Position numbers and translations under genes: made by a program. A stretch of DNA of 64,000 bases from Avichristensenella sp031550535 (GTDB lineage Bacteria > Bacillota > Clostridia > Christensenellales > Aristaeellaceae): the NCBI GenBank assembly GCA_031550535.1, contig JAVBOM010000019.1, positions 1 to 64,000 on the forward strand, read 5' to 3'. The notes beneath the pieces are model-generated. The model did not search any database, was not told the DNA's origin, and saw nothing but the letters and a program-made list of their open reading frames with translations. Shown one piece after another: positions 17,312 through 26,287 of this stretch (within the stretch, counting starts at the first letter, position 1; each line of letters opens with the position of its first letter).

Positions 17312-19625
17312 CCATGGCTGGAAGTTTCACCGGGGCGAGCTGGACACGCCTTTCCCGGCGGCAAAAGCACCGGCCTACCTGCACGCCAAGCTGGAGCGGG
17401 CGCAGTGGGGCCCGGGGCACATGGGCTACGACGACACGTCGGAGAACTACGAGGGCCAGCGCCCGCTGTGCGTCGATCTGTGGGAGGATGTGCGCCTGCC
17501 GCACGACTATGTCATCGAGCGCGCGCCGTCGCCGGAGCACAACAACGCCCACGGCTACCTGAAGCAGGAAAACGCCTGGTATCGCAAGCGTTTTTTCCTG
17601 GACGCCACGGACCAGGGGCGGCGCGTGTCGCTGTTCTTTGAGGGCGTCACCGGGCACGCCACCGTGTACGTCAATAGCTGCCTGATGGCGCGGAACTTCT
17701 GCGGCTACACCTCCTTTGAGGTGGACATCACGGACATCGCCCGCTATGGCGAGGAAAACGTCGTGGCGGTATACGTGGATACGCGCGAGCGCGAGGGCTG
17801 GTGGTACGAGGGCGGCGGCATCTACCGCCATGTCTGGCTGTGCAAGGCCGCGCCGCTGTCCGTGGACCTCTGGGGCGTGTACGTGCACCCGGAAAAGCAG
17901 GCGGACGGAACCTGGCGCGTGCCGGTGGAAACCACGCTGCGGAACGACGGCATGATGCCGCGCGAAGCAACGCTGGTATCCCGCGTGGTGGACGCCATGG
18001 GCCATACGGTGGCTGAGGGGCGGCAGGAAATCAGCGTACCGGCGAAGGACAAGGCGGTATGCCACCAGACGCTTAACGCCGCGAAAGTAATTCTCTGGGA
18101 TACGGAAAATCCCTATCAATATACGCTCCTCACGGCCATCGAGGAGGCGGGCGCGGAGATCGACCGCACGGAAACGCGGTTCGGCTTCCGGACGATCGCG
18201 TTCGACGCGGAGAAGGGCTTCTTCCTCAACGGCAAAAGCGTGAAGATCAAGGGCGTGTGCTGCCACGGGGATTACGGCCTCACCGGCAAGGCCGTGCCGG
18301 ACCGCGTGCAGCAATACCGCGTGAAGCTGCTGCGCGAGATGGGCGCGAACGGCTACCGGACCGCCCACTACCCGCAGGGCGAGGCCACGATGGACGCGCT
18401 GGACGCCGCCGGTTTCCTGGTGATGGACGAGACGCGCTGGTTCAACTCGTCGCCCGAAGGGCTGGCGCAGCTTGAAATGCTCATCAAGCGCGACCGGAAC
18501 CGCCCGGGCGTCATCTTCTGGTCCATCGCGAACGAGGAGCCTCTGCACAAAACCGAGATGGGCGTGCGCGTCGCGGAGACGATGAAGGCGTTCGTGAAGC
18601 GGCTGAACGATACGCGACCGGTGACTGCCGCGATTTCGCACGATCCGCTGAACGCGCCGGTCGCGCCGGTGCACGATGTCATCGGCGTGAACTATAACCT
18701 GCTGTCCGTGGACCCGCTGCACGCGAAGTACCCGGATCACCCGATCGTGTACGCCGAATGCTGCGCCACCGGCACGACGCGTGGCTGGTATCTGGACGAC
18801 AGCCCGGAGAAGGGCTACATCTACGGGTATGACCGGGATACGAACAAATCGTTCCTGGGCCGGGAGCGCACGTGGAAGTTCGTGATGGAGCGCGACTGGA
18901 TCATGGGCGAATACCAGTGGGCGGGCATCGAGCACCGGGGGGAAACGGTCTGGCCGCGCCTGTGCTCCCAGTCCGGCGCGCTGGATCTGTTTTTGCAAAA
19001 AAAGGACGCGTTCTACCAGAACCAATCCCACTGGAGCGAAAAGCCGATGGTGCACCTGCTGCCCCACTGGAACCTGCGGGGGCGCGAGGGGGAGCCCATT
19101 CCCGTGTGGGCGTACACGAACTGCGAGGCGGTGCGCCTGTACCGGGACGGGGCGCTGGTGGATACACAACAGGTGGAGCCGTTCGGCCACGCGGCGTGGG
19201 AATTGGTCTACGCGCCCGGCTCCCTGAAGGCGGAAGGGCTGATCGGCGGCAAGGTGGTGGCCGAGGATACGGTGGAGACGTCCGATCCGGCTGTGAGGTT
19301 GGAACTGGAACTGCTGGACCCGGGCATCGCGGCGGACGGGGAGGACATCGCCCTCCTCAGATGCCGGTGCGTGGACGCCGACGGGCGCTTCGTGCCGGAC
19401 GCCGCCCCGCGCATCACGTTCACGTGCAACGGCCTGGGCAAAATTCTGGGCACCGGATCGGACATCTGCGACCATGTACCGCCCCGGGAGCAGGTCCGCG
19501 ACATGCGCGCGGGGCTGTGCGCGCTCGCGGTGCGGGCTGGGACGAGCGCGGGTGTGCTGCGCGTCTACGCCACAGCGCCAGGGCTTACCCCGGCGAGGCT
19601 GGACATTCCGCTGGCGGACGGCTGA
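17289..19625 (+). CDS. Glycoside hydrolase family 2 (beta-galactosidase or beta-glucuronidase type)
   Basis: 778 residues, cytoplasmic. N-terminal sugar-binding jelly roll (about 1-185, with VRLPHDYVIE), Ig-like domain (about 190-290), catalytic barrel (about 290-570: GVCCHGDYGLTGKAV, acid/base Glu in WSIANEEP, nucleophile probably Glu in VYAECCATG), then C-terminal Ig-like domains (DUF4982-like). It follows the GH35 gene with a 23-bp overlap. Substrate specificity inside GH2 cannot be fixed from sequence; a beta-galactoside or beta-glucuronide is most likely. A strong terminator follows. Confidence 0.88.
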   Translation: MREKISFDHGWKFHRGELDTPFPAAKAPAYLHAKLERAQWGPGHMGYDDTSENYEGQRPLCVDLWEDVRLPHDYVIERAPSPEHNNAHGYLKQENAWYRKRFFLDATDQGRRVSLFFEGVTGHATVYVNSCLMARNFCGYTSFEVDITDIARYGEENVVAVYVDTREREGWWYEGGGIYRHVWLCKAAPLSVDLWGVYVHPEKQADGTWRVPVETTLRNDGMMPREATLVSRVVDAMGHTVAEGRQEISVPAKDKAVCHQTLNAAKVILWDTENPYQYTLLTAIEEAGAEIDRTETRFGFRTIAFDAEKGFFLNGKSVKIKGVCCHGDYGLTGKAVPDRVQQYRVKLLREMGANGYRTAHYPQGEATMDALDAAGFLVMDETRWFNSSPEGLAQLEMLIKRDRNRPGVIFWSIANEEPLHKTEMGVRVAETMKAFVKRLNDTRPVTAAISHDPLNAPVAPVHDVIGVNYNLLSVDPLHAKYPDHPIVYAECCATGTTRGWYLDDSPEKGYIYGYDRDTNKSFLGRERTWKFVMERDWIMGEYQWAGIEHRGETVWPRLCSQSGALDLFLQKKDAFYQNQSHWSEKPMVHLLPHWNLRGREGEPIPVWAYTNCEAVRLYRDGALVDTQQVEPFGHAAWELVYAPGSLKAEGLIGGKVVAEDTVETSDPAVRLELELLDPGIAADGEDIALLRCRCVDADGRFVPDAAPRITFTCNGLGKILGTGSDICDHVPPREQVRDMRAGLCALAVRAGTSAGVLRVYATAPGLTPARLDIPLADG

Positions 19626-19653
19626 GGGCGCGCGGGAACAATTGACGAACGCA

Positions 19654-19687
19654 GGACCATCGGTTTCGCCGGTGGTCCCGCTTTTTT
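19654..19687 (+). terminator. Rho-independent terminator of the GH35-GH2 operon
   Basis: Stem GGACCATCGG / CCGGTGGTCC (10 pairs, one G-U), loop TTTCG, then CGC and six T. Confidence 0.9.
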
Positions 19688-19732
19688 GTGCGCATGCAAA
19701 GTTTTCCGCGCGCCCGGACCAAATCCCGCCCT

Positions 19733-19793
19733 GGCGGCGGCGCTGATTGGAACAGTCGGGCGCCATGAGAGGATTCCGCAAGAAATCCCTACC
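19733..19793 (+). repeat. Repeat A copy 6
   Basis: Hairpin 1 GATTG GAA CAGTC, another change in both arms, then GGATTCC GCAA GAAATCC. It is followed within 7 bases by the IS5-type element. Confidence 0.88.
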
Positions 19794-19832
19794 TCCTTAG
19801 GGCGTGTTTCAAAACGCAAAGCATCTGAATAA

Positions 19833-20262
19833 TCAAGCGAGCCAGATAAAAATGCAAGCGAGATGGACAAAGCCAAGGAATCTTCTGGCAAGTTTGTCAT
19901 AGCGGGTAGCCACACGCCGAAAGATCTTGAGTTTCTGAAAGAAGCACTCCACGAGGTGCCGCTCTTTGTATTGCCACCAATCGCAAGGCCAAGGTTCTTT
20001 CGTGTTTGCCTTTGGCGGGATGCAGTAGGCGGCCAGTTGCGCATCCACGAATGCACGAACCGCTTTTGTGCCGTAGGCCTTGTCCGCCATAAGAATTGTG
20101 TCCTTTAGCGATACGTGCGAAAGAACTTCCGTCGCGGCAGTACAGTCTGAAATGTTTCCGGCCGAAAGCTGGACGTGGATGGGATTCCCCAGAGCATCAA
20201 CAACCGCGTGAATCTTGGTGCTCCGGCCACCGCGGCTTACCCCGATCTGTTGGTTTTGGACA
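19833..20262 (-). CDS. IS5-family transposase, second frame (OrfB)
   Basis: C-terminal half of the DDE transposase, with no good start codon of its own at the 5' end. The readable frame runs from near 20262 (GVSRGGRSTKIHAVVDALG) to VHLACIFIWLA. The second catalytic Asp is in MADKAYGTKA and the Glu in KERHLVECFFQKLKIFRRVATRYDKL. It is presumably made as a fusion with OrfA by ribosomal slippage at the A-rich AAAACC stretch, as in other IS427-type elements; the exact slip site is inferred. Confidence 0.8.
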
Positions 20263-20617
20263 TTTTCTGCGTCCCCTTTTTTGCGCCCGCACTTGCCTGG
20301 TGAGCCTTGATGTATGTGCTGTCCAGACCCACGTCCTGTAAATCCGCATCCTCTGCCAGTTCCTCAAAGATTTGCCGGAACAGTCCGGATTCTTGCCATT
20401 CTTTGAACCGCCGGTATACGCTGCTCCATGCACCGTAACGCTCCGGAATATCCCGCCTCGATGCTCCACTGCGCGCTATCCATAATATCCCATTGAGCAT
20501 CTGTCGGTCATCATTGCGCGGACGCCCCATCTTCTTGATGGGCGTATGATCGAAATATCGTTCGAGACGCTGCCATTCCTCGTCCGTAACCTCATACCAC
20601 CTTGGTGCTGCTGCCAT
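20237..20617 (-). CDS. IS5-family transposase, first frame (OrfA)
   Basis: 126 residues: N-terminal DUF4096-like part (YEVTDEEWQRLERYF...GRPRNDDRQMLNGILWIARSGASRRDIPERYG) and the first catalytic Asp in GLDSTYIKAHQ near residue 100. The frame ends at SKTNRSG shortly after OrfB becomes readable. Its start lies about 97 bp inside the right end of the element. Confidence 0.85.
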   Translation of the reverse strand: MAAAPRWYEVTDEEWQRLERYFDHTPIKKMGRPRNDDRQMLNGILWIARSGASRRDIPERYGAWSSVYRRFKEWQESGLFRQIFEELAEDADLQDVGLDSTYIKAHQASAGAKKGTQKMSKTNRSG

Positions 20618-20808
20618 TGTTTTCCACCTCTGGGGGGTATATTCGCTATCTCGACACCAATATCCTTTTGGTTTTTTTATTTTATTCAGTCGTTATTACT
20701 TTTGAAACACGCCCTAGGAAGGAAACAGCGCGGCAGTGTAGAACATTTCAACTAGTGAAAGGCTTTGCCATTATTTAAACGAAAAGAAAAAGGAAGCAGG
20801 GATGTAAA

Positions 20809-21957
20809 ATGGAAAAAAAGGTGCTTGTGATGATACCCGGCCCGACGCCTGTCGTCAAATCAATCCAGGAGCAGATGGGCAGGGAGATACAGGCGTTCGG
20901 CGATCCTCGGTTTATCAATGACTACAAAGAGCTGATTCGGGATCTTGGCAGGCTCTTCAACTGCTCGGGGAAAACATTCCCCATCGCGGGCACCGGCACG
21001 CTGGCCATGGAAATGGCGATTGCCAACACCACAAAACGCGGCGACAACATCCTGATTGTCAGCAACGGCTTTTTCGGCGACCGCTTCATCGAGATCTGCG
21101 AGCGCAAGGGGCTGCAGGTTGACGTGTTGTCGGCGGAGTGGGGCGATTGCATATCCCCGGAGGCGATCGACAAAAAGCTGTCGGAAAAGAAATACGCCGC
21201 GGTCACCGTCAGCCATGTGGATACGTCCACGGCCGTTGTCGCCCCGGTGGAGGCGATCGGCCATGTCATGCGGAAATACCCGGACACGGTGTACATTGTG
21301 GACGGCGTTGCCGCCACCGCCGGGGAATTCGAGGATGTGGACGGCATGAACATCGACGTGCTGTTCACCGGCTCGCAAAAGGCGTTCGGCGTCTGCCCGG
21401 GGATGATCGTGCTGTGGGCCGGGGAAAAGGCGCTCGCGCGGCGCAAGTCCCTCGGCATGATCCCGGAGTATTATGTCGATTTTGAAAAATGGATTCCGAT
21501 CATGGACGACCCGGCCAAGTATTTCGCCACGCCCGCGATCAACCTGGTCTGGGCGATGAAGGAAGCCACCGCGATCATCGAGGCGGAGGGGCTGAAAGCG
21601 CGGTATGAGCGCCACGCGAAAAACGCGGCGGCCGTGCGCAAGGGCTTGGAGGCGATCGGCCTGCGGATTCTCGCGAAGCCCGGCGTCCAGGCGTGCACGC
21701 TCAGCAACGTGATCTATCCCGCCGGCATTGACGACGCGGCTTTCCGGCGCACCATGCTGGACGAGGGGGTCGTGGTGGCGGGCGCGCTGGGCGCTTACGC
21801 GGGCAAGGCTTTCCGGATCGGGCACATGGGCAATGTGACCATCAACGACATGGTGCAGATGATCGGCGCGGTGGAACGGTCCCTGAAGGCGTGCGGCAGC
21901 GGTCTGAAGCTGGGCACCGCGGTCGGCGCGTATCTGGAGGAGATGGCGCGGGCCTGA
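20809..21957 (+). CDS. Class V aminotransferase, alanine-glyoxylate / serine-pyruvate type
   Basis: 382 residues, cytoplasmic PLP enzyme of fold type I. It begins MIPGPTPVVKSI, as in the alanine-glyoxylate aminotransferase group; the glycine-rich GTGTLAMEMAI binds the cofactor phosphate; Asp in VDGVAATAGEF; and the Schiff-base lysine is in FTGSQKAFG near residue 195. It moves an amino group between small amino and oxo acids; a role with phosphonates or purine breakdown (PucG, PhnW relatives) is possible. The ATG follows GGAAGCAGGG. It stands alone just downstream of the IS element. Confidence 0.85.
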   Translation: MEKKVLVMIPGPTPVVKSIQEQMGREIQAFGDPRFINDYKELIRDLGRLFNCSGKTFPIAGTGTLAMEMAIANTTKRGDNILIVSNGFFGDRFIEICERKGLQVDVLSAEWGDCISPEAIDKKLSEKKYAAVTVSHVDTSTAVVAPVEAIGHVMRKYPDTVYIVDGVAATAGEFEDVDGMNIDVLFTGSQKAFGVCPGMIVLWAGEKALARRKSLGMIPEYYVDFEKWIPIMDDPAKYFATPAINLVWAMKEATAIIEAEGLKARYERHAKNAAAVRKGLEAIGLRILAKPGVQACTLSNVIYPAGIDDAAFRRTMLDEGVVVAGALGAYAGKAFRIGHMGNVTINDMVQMIGAVERSLKACGSGLKLGTAVGAYLEEMARA

Positions 21958-21974
21958 CAGGATTTCCCGGCGCT

Positions 21975-23045
21975 TCATTCGCCCAGGAAAAAGCCGGTAA
22001 CGGTTTGGGTGTATAGCTCCGGCTTATCCAGGTGCATGACGTGCGCGGAATCGATTCGTAGGTATTCGGCGTTCGGGATCAGGGACACCGCGCGGCTCGC
22101 CTCCTCTTGGTCCATCGCCCCGTTCAGCGTTCCGTCCTCCAGAATTTCGTAGTTCGCCTGCAATAGCAGCGCGGGGCACTGGATTTGAGGCAGCGCCTCG
22201 GCGTGATCAAATTCGGCGTTCCAGCGCCCGTCGTGGAATGCCGCGCCGAAGTGCGGGTCATAGAAACCCATGCCCCGCATCATCAGCCGGACCATCGTGG
22301 GGAGGTAGTTGATCTCGACTGCCTCCCCGGGGTTCGCGCCGCGATACGCCTTGACGGATGCCGTCAGCAGCGGCGCCGCGTTAAACCCGACATTCTTCCG
22401 GAAGAAATCCTGACAGCGGTCGATCCAGTAGAGCGGGAAATCCTCCCCGCCCGTTAGGATAAAGTCCTGGCAAATGGCAAAAGACCGGTCCGCGATCGTG
22501 TCCAGCACCCTGGGGTACTCGCTGGAAAAGAGCGCCGGGTCCTCCAGGACAATCGCCCTGACCCATTCCGGGGCGTTGGCGGCGAGCCATGCCGTCAGGA
22601 CGCCCCCCGACGAGTTGCCGGACACGAACGCGGGCTCCTGCATGACGGTCTCGATGAATGTCACAAGGTCGCGGCCAATCCGGTTCGCGTACATGGATTC
22701 CGGCGGGGCAACCGTTTTGCCATGGCCGTGATAATCCACGGCGAACACGTGAAAGGACGCGGACAGGGCGGGCAGGACCCGGCTGTAGCTATACCAATCC
22801 ATGTGCTGGGCGTGCAGCAGGAGCAGGGCCGGGCCGTTGTCCGGCCCTTCGGCATAGTTAAAAACAATGTCGCCGACTTGCGCGCGCTTTTCGGTGAACC
22901 CGGCGGCGGCCACCTTTTCGTGGTAGGGGTCCGTGTATCGCCGGAACGCGACGGTGAAAAGGACCAGTGCGGCGGCGATGATCAGGATCAGGAGGCCGAA
23001 TGCCCACAGAATCCTTCCGCGCCCCGGCTGCGATGTGTTCCGCAT
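21975..23045 (-). CDS. Alpha/beta hydrolase with N-terminal membrane anchor
   Basis: 356 residues. One N-terminal span (about 12-34), then a hydrolase fold facing outside: LLLHAQHMDWYSY, nucleophile Ser in SGNSSGGVLTA, and catalytic His in DSAHVMHLDKPE near the end. The HG oxyanion motif is replaced by HAQ. Substrate unknown. The start at 23045 follows CAAGGAGGGCGAAGC, directly after Repeat A copy 7. Its 3' end lies 17 bp from the convergent aminotransferase. Confidence 0.82.
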   Translation of the reverse strand: MRNTSQPGRGRILWAFGLLILIIAAALVLFTVAFRRYTDPYHEKVAAAGFTEKRAQVGDIVFNYAEGPDNGPALLLLHAQHMDWYSYSRVLPALSASFHVFAVDYHGHGKTVAPPESMYANRIGRDLVTFIETVMQEPAFVSGNSSGGVLTAWLAANAPEWVRAIVLEDPALFSSEYPRVLDTIADRSFAICQDFILTGGEDFPLYWIDRCQDFFRKNVGFNAAPLLTASVKAYRGANPGEAVEINYLPTMVRLMMRGMGFYDPHFGAAFHDGRWNAEFDHAEALPQIQCPALLLQANYEILEDGTLNGAMDQEEASRAVSLIPNAEYLRIDSAHVMHLDKPELYTQTVTGFFLGE

Positions 23046-23059
23046 GCTTCGCCCTCCTT

Positions 23060-23115
23060 GACGGCGGTGCTGATTTAAAAATCGGGCGCCGTAGAGGGAT
23101 TTCGCCAGAAATCCC
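23060..23115 (+). repeat. Repeat A copy 7
   Basis: Hairpin 1 is shortened to GATTT A AAAATC; hairpin 2 is GGATTTC GCCA GAAATCC. In the hydrolase gene's direction it reads hairpin 2, hairpin 1, then the Shine-Dalgarno. Confidence 0.88.
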
Positions 23116-23249
23116 GCCTTCCTTTGTCCCAGTATGGGCAACTTCCGTCGGCATGTCAAGAAGCGCCGGCGAAAAACCCAGGGCGATTTCATTTAGCAAA
23201 GAAAGCGTGTCGAAGAAAGGGGGTATGAGCAAGAAAAAAGAGCAGTTAC

Positions 23250-23675
23250 ATTGGCAGTTGTCCGGGGAAGCACATCAATTTTGATGGGAAGACAATCCGA
23301 GGGGCGAGCAACATGGGCGACATCAACATCCATACCTTCATCCGTGTGGAACGCACGTGCATTCGCGGTGAAAATACCAGCCAGGACCAGGCGTTTTTTA
23401 TCAGTAGCCTCCAAGCCGATTCCGCTACCTTCCATCGTCTTGTGCGCAACCATTGGAGCCTTGAAAATTGTCTCCATTGGTCCTTGGATGTCTCATTCCA
23501 CGAAGATGCTTCCCTATTGCATGAACCCAATGCCGCGCAAAACTTGTCCTTCTTGCGCAAGTTCGCCCTGGCCGCCATTTTGGCTGATTCCTCTCGGATG
23601 GCCAGTGTCAACAGAAAACGCGAAATGGCTGCCATTGATGATTCCTTCGCTCTCGCTTTGCTTGCTTCCGCTTAA
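23250..23675 (+). pseudogene. ISAs1-type transposase remnant with internal deletion
   Basis: The frame holds INFDGKTIRGAS, the first catalytic motif of ISAs1 (H-repeat) transposases, followed almost at once by the family's C-terminal part (FFISSLQADSATFHRLVRNHWSLENCLHWSLDVSFHED), which normally lies over 100 residues later. The middle has been lost. The last 40 residues (NAAQNLSFLRKFALAAIL) are intact. No start codon with ribosome site is seen, so this is a dead relic. Confidence 0.8.
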
Positions 23676-23707
23676 TTGAAATTGCCAGGTTGGCTGAAGA
23701 GGTGCGC

Positions 23708-23736
23708 CTTTACACGCCGTCCGCCCAGTGGTACAA
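23708..23736 (+). promoter_or_regulatory. Promoter of nagB
   Basis: TTTACA and TACAAT with exactly 17 bp between them, 38 bp before the nagB start. Confidence 0.8.
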
Positions 23737-23773
23737 TGAAGGGCGGAATATGTCGATCAGAGGAGGCACACGG

Positions 23774-24499
23774 ATGAACATCGTCGTATGCAAAAATCTT
23801 GAGGCACAGGGCGAGGCGGCTGCCAGCCTGTTTGCCGCGCAAATACTGAGGAAGCCGAACAGCGTGCTGGGGTTCGCCACCGGCTCCACGCCGATTCCCA
23901 CCTACGCCGCACTGGCGGGGCTGTGTAAGCGCGGCGCGCTGAGCTTTGCCGCGGTGCGCACGTTCAATCTGGACGAGTACGTGGGCATGGATCCGGACCA
24001 CGCGCAGAGCTATTTTCGCTTCATGAAGGAAAACCTATTTTCCAAGGTCAATATTCAGGCGCAGAACTATCGCCTGCCCAACGGCAACGCGGCGGACGTG
24101 GACGCCGAATGCGCCCGGTATGAGGCGGAGATCGAGGCGGCGGGCGGCATTGACATGCAGCTCCTGGGCATCGGTCACAACGGCCACATCGGCTTCAACG
24201 AGCCCGGCGCGGAGTTCCCCACGGCGACGCACTGCGTCACGCTGACCCCGCGCACCATCGAGGCCAACCGGCGCTTCTTCGCCTCCGCGGATGACGTGCC
24301 CAAACGGGCGCTGTCGATGGGCATCGGCACCATCATGCGCGCGCGGAAAATCGTGCTGGTCATCAGCGGCGCGGACAAGGCGGACATCACCGCGAAGGCG
24401 CTGAAGGGTCCGGTCACGCCGGAAGTCCCGGCCAGCATCCTGCAATTCCACCCGAACGTCACCGTCGTGCTGGATGAGGCCGCCGCGTCCAAGCTGTAA
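23774..24499 (+). CDS. nagB: Glucosamine-6-phosphate deaminase
   Basis: 241 residues, the usual length of short bacterial NagB. It converts glucosamine 6-phosphate to fructose 6-phosphate and ammonia in amino-sugar use. Motifs: GFATGSTPIPTY (phosphate loop), FNLDEYVG (catalytic Asp), GIGHNGHIGFNEPG (catalytic His/Glu region). The start follows GAGGAGGCAC. A LacI-type regulator gene follows after 33 bp, probably in the same transcript. No nagA is present here. Confidence 0.95.
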   Translation: MNIVVCKNLEAQGEAAASLFAAQILRKPNSVLGFATGSTPIPTYAALAGLCKRGALSFAAVRTFNLDEYVGMDPDHAQSYFRFMKENLFSKVNIQAQNYRLPNGNAADVDAECARYEAEIEAAGGIDMQLLGIGHNGHIGFNEPGAEFPTATHCVTLTPRTIEANRRFFASADDVPKRALSMGIGTIMRARKIVLVISGADKADITAKALKGPVTPEVPASILQFHPNVTVVLDEAAASKL

Positions 24500-24532
24500 T
24501 CTGATTTCCGACCGTTTGGCGAGGGAGATGAC

Positions 24533-25549
24533 ATGAGCGTAACCATCCGGGAGCTTTCCAGGCGCTGCGGCCTATCCACCTCCGCGGTGTCCAAGGCGCT
24601 GAACAACTATCCGGACGTCAGCGAGGAAACGCGCCAGCGCGTGCTGAAAATGGCCCAGGAGATGGGCTATTTCCCAAACGCGCTGGCGCGGGGTCTCAAA
24701 ACCAACCACACGTACAACCTCGGCGTCGTGCTGGATGGCGAGATGCGCGATACGCTGCTGCACTCGTTCTTCATCCTCATTCTCAACGGCTTTCGCAAGC
24801 AAGCCGATGACCTGGGCTACGACATCACGCTCATTGGCCGGAACACCGGCAGCCGCAAGCTCTCGTATTTGAACCACTGCCGCTACCGCAATGTGGACGG
24901 CACCTGCGTGATGTGTGAGTATTTCGAGCACCCGCAGATCATCGAGCTGGCGGCGGACCCCCTGCCGCTGGTGACGATCGACCACCCGTTCCCGGGGCGG
25001 CACTGCATCTTCAGCGACAACGAAGCGGGGATGCGCGCCCTGCTGCGCTACATTCTGTCCATGGGGCACCGCCGCATCGCGATCGTGCACGGCACCGGCG
25101 CGGCCGTGACGACCGTGCGGCTGAACGCGTTTTTCACGTGCATGCGGGAAGCGGGCCTATCCCAGCCCGAGGAATACATCGTCGCCGGACACTATCATGA
25201 CGCCGCGCACTGCTTTGACGCCGTGCGGCAGCTCCTGGCCCTGCCGGACCGGCCCACGTGCATCCTGGTGCCGGACGATTACTCCGCGCTGGGCGGCATT
25301 GAAGCGATCAAGAGCGCGGGCCTGCGCATTCCAGAGGACATCTCCATCGCCGGGTATGACGGCATTCCGATCATCCAGAATATCCGCCCGCGCCTGACCA
25401 CGCTGCGTCAGGACGGCGAGGAACTCGGCCGGCTGGCAGCCGTACGGCTGATCGAGCGCATTGAGCACGGGGCCGCGCCGCAGGAGAAGCCGGACGTGGT
25501 GACCGGCACGCTACTGGAGGGCGAGACGGTGGCGCGGGTGAATCCATGA
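24533..25549 (+). CDS. LacI-family transcriptional regulator
   Basis: 338 residues. N-terminal helix-turn-helix and hinge (VTIRELSRRCGLSTSAVSKALNNYPDVSEETRQRV), then a periplasmic-binding-type effector domain ending in PRLTTLRQDGEELGRLAAVRLIERI. It presumably binds a sugar or sugar phosphate and controls nagB and other sugar genes. It lies 33 bp after nagB, and its stop overlaps the start of the broken acetyltransferase gene as ATGA. Confidence 0.9.
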   Translation: MSVTIRELSRRCGLSTSAVSKALNNYPDVSEETRQRVLKMAQEMGYFPNALARGLKTNHTYNLGVVLDGEMRDTLLHSFFILILNGFRKQADDLGYDITLIGRNTGSRKLSYLNHCRYRNVDGTCVMCEYFEHPQIIELAADPLPLVTIDHPFPGRHCIFSDNEAGMRALLRYILSMGHRRIAIVHGTGAAVTTVRLNAFFTCMREAGLSQPEEYIVAGHYHDAAHCFDAVRQLLALPDRPTCILVPDDYSALGGIEAIKSAGLRIPEDISIAGYDGIPIIQNIRPRLTTLRQDGEELGRLAAVRLIERIEHGAAPQEKPDVVTGTLLEGETVARVNP

Positions 25550-25738
25550 AGAGGGAGATCCACAAACTGACCCCCGATCTTGCGGAGGATTATGTCCGCT
25601 TTTGGGGCGGTGCAACGCATAACGAAAAGCGGCATCATGTCAAATGCTATTGTGTCTATTGGTGCAATGACGACTGCGAGGGGAAGGATTTCAGCACGAA
25701 AGCGACGAGACGGGCGTACGCCGTTCAATGCGTCAAGA

Positions 25739-25800
25739 GGTAAGGATTTCTGGCGAAATCCTCTTATGGCGCCCGATTCTTCCGAATCCGCGCCGCCGTC
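25739..25800 (-). repeat. Repeat A copy 8a, inside the GNAT gene
   Basis: Reads hairpin 2 (GGATTTC TGGC GAAATCC) then hairpin 1 (GATTC TTCC GAATC) closed by GGCGC...GCGCC. It introduces the stop codon of the first gene piece. Confidence 0.92.
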
Positions 25801-25802
25801 GA

Positions 25803-25864
25803 GATAAGGATTTCTGGCGAAATCCTCTTATGGCGCCTGATTCTTCCGAATCCGCGCCGCCGTC
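25803..25864 (-). repeat. Repeat A copy 8b, tandem with 8a
   Basis: Almost identical to 8a (only one or two differences), so the tandem duplication is recent compared with the divergence among other copies. Confidence 0.92.
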
Positions 25865-26287
25865 AGGGAACGAGATACAGGGCTATCTCGCGTATCGCGA
25901 TGATGAGGCCGTGGGCTGGTGCAACGCCAACACGAAAGCGGATTGTCTGCGGTGTGGGGGCTGGCGGGGAATGAACGGGAAGCGCAAGGGTTTCCTTCCC
26001 ACGAAAGAATCCGCCCCGGAGATCAGGGTAAAGTCCGTTTTTGTTTTGCAATCGCCCTAAAAATGCACCGTCAAGGCATTGCGTCGCTTCTTTGGGCGCG
26101 CGTTTGCCAGGACGCGACCGAGGATGGCTTTGACTTCATGGAAGCGCATCCAGACAAGGAGGTCACCGCCAAATCCGAGGACTTTTGGGGGTATGCCGCC
26201 ATGTACGAGAAATTCGGGTTTACCGTTTGCGACGAAACAAACCGGAAGCTTGTCACGCGAAAACCGTTAAAATAGCGATCTGCCCGT

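Larger units (their letters stand above)
19800..20714 (-). mobile_element. IS5-family (IS427-like) insertion sequence, 915 bp
   Basis: The terminal inverted repeats are GGGCGTGTTTCAAAA (15 bp, perfect), with TA on both outer sides (19798-19799 and 20715-20716), as expected for an IS427-group target duplication. It carries two overlapping reading frames on the minus strand for a DDE transposase. The ends and both frames look complete, so it may still be active. Confidence 0.9.
25546..26275 (+). pseudogene. GNAT acetyltransferase gene split by two Repeat A copies and a frameshift
   Basis: Three pieces in three frames make one familiar Clostridia-type GNAT protein: 25546-25743 (KLTPDLAEDYVRF...KCYCVYWCNDDCEGKDF...AVQCVKR), 25865-26055 (GYLAYRDDEAVGWCNANTKADC...VKSVF) and 26040-26275 (FCFAIALKMHRQGIASLLWARVCQDA...YEKFGFTVCDETNRKLVTRK). 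The first break is a tandem pair of Repeat A units that brings a TAA stop. The second is a one-base loss in the run of T at about 26037-26041. The product cannot be made whole. The start overlaps the LacI gene stop. Confidence 0.88.

Noticed and set aside
17079..19781. 900-codon minus-strand frame opposite the GH2 gene
   Set aside because: It is the high-GC antisense shadow of the GH2 gene, full of Arg/His/Val runs and without domains.
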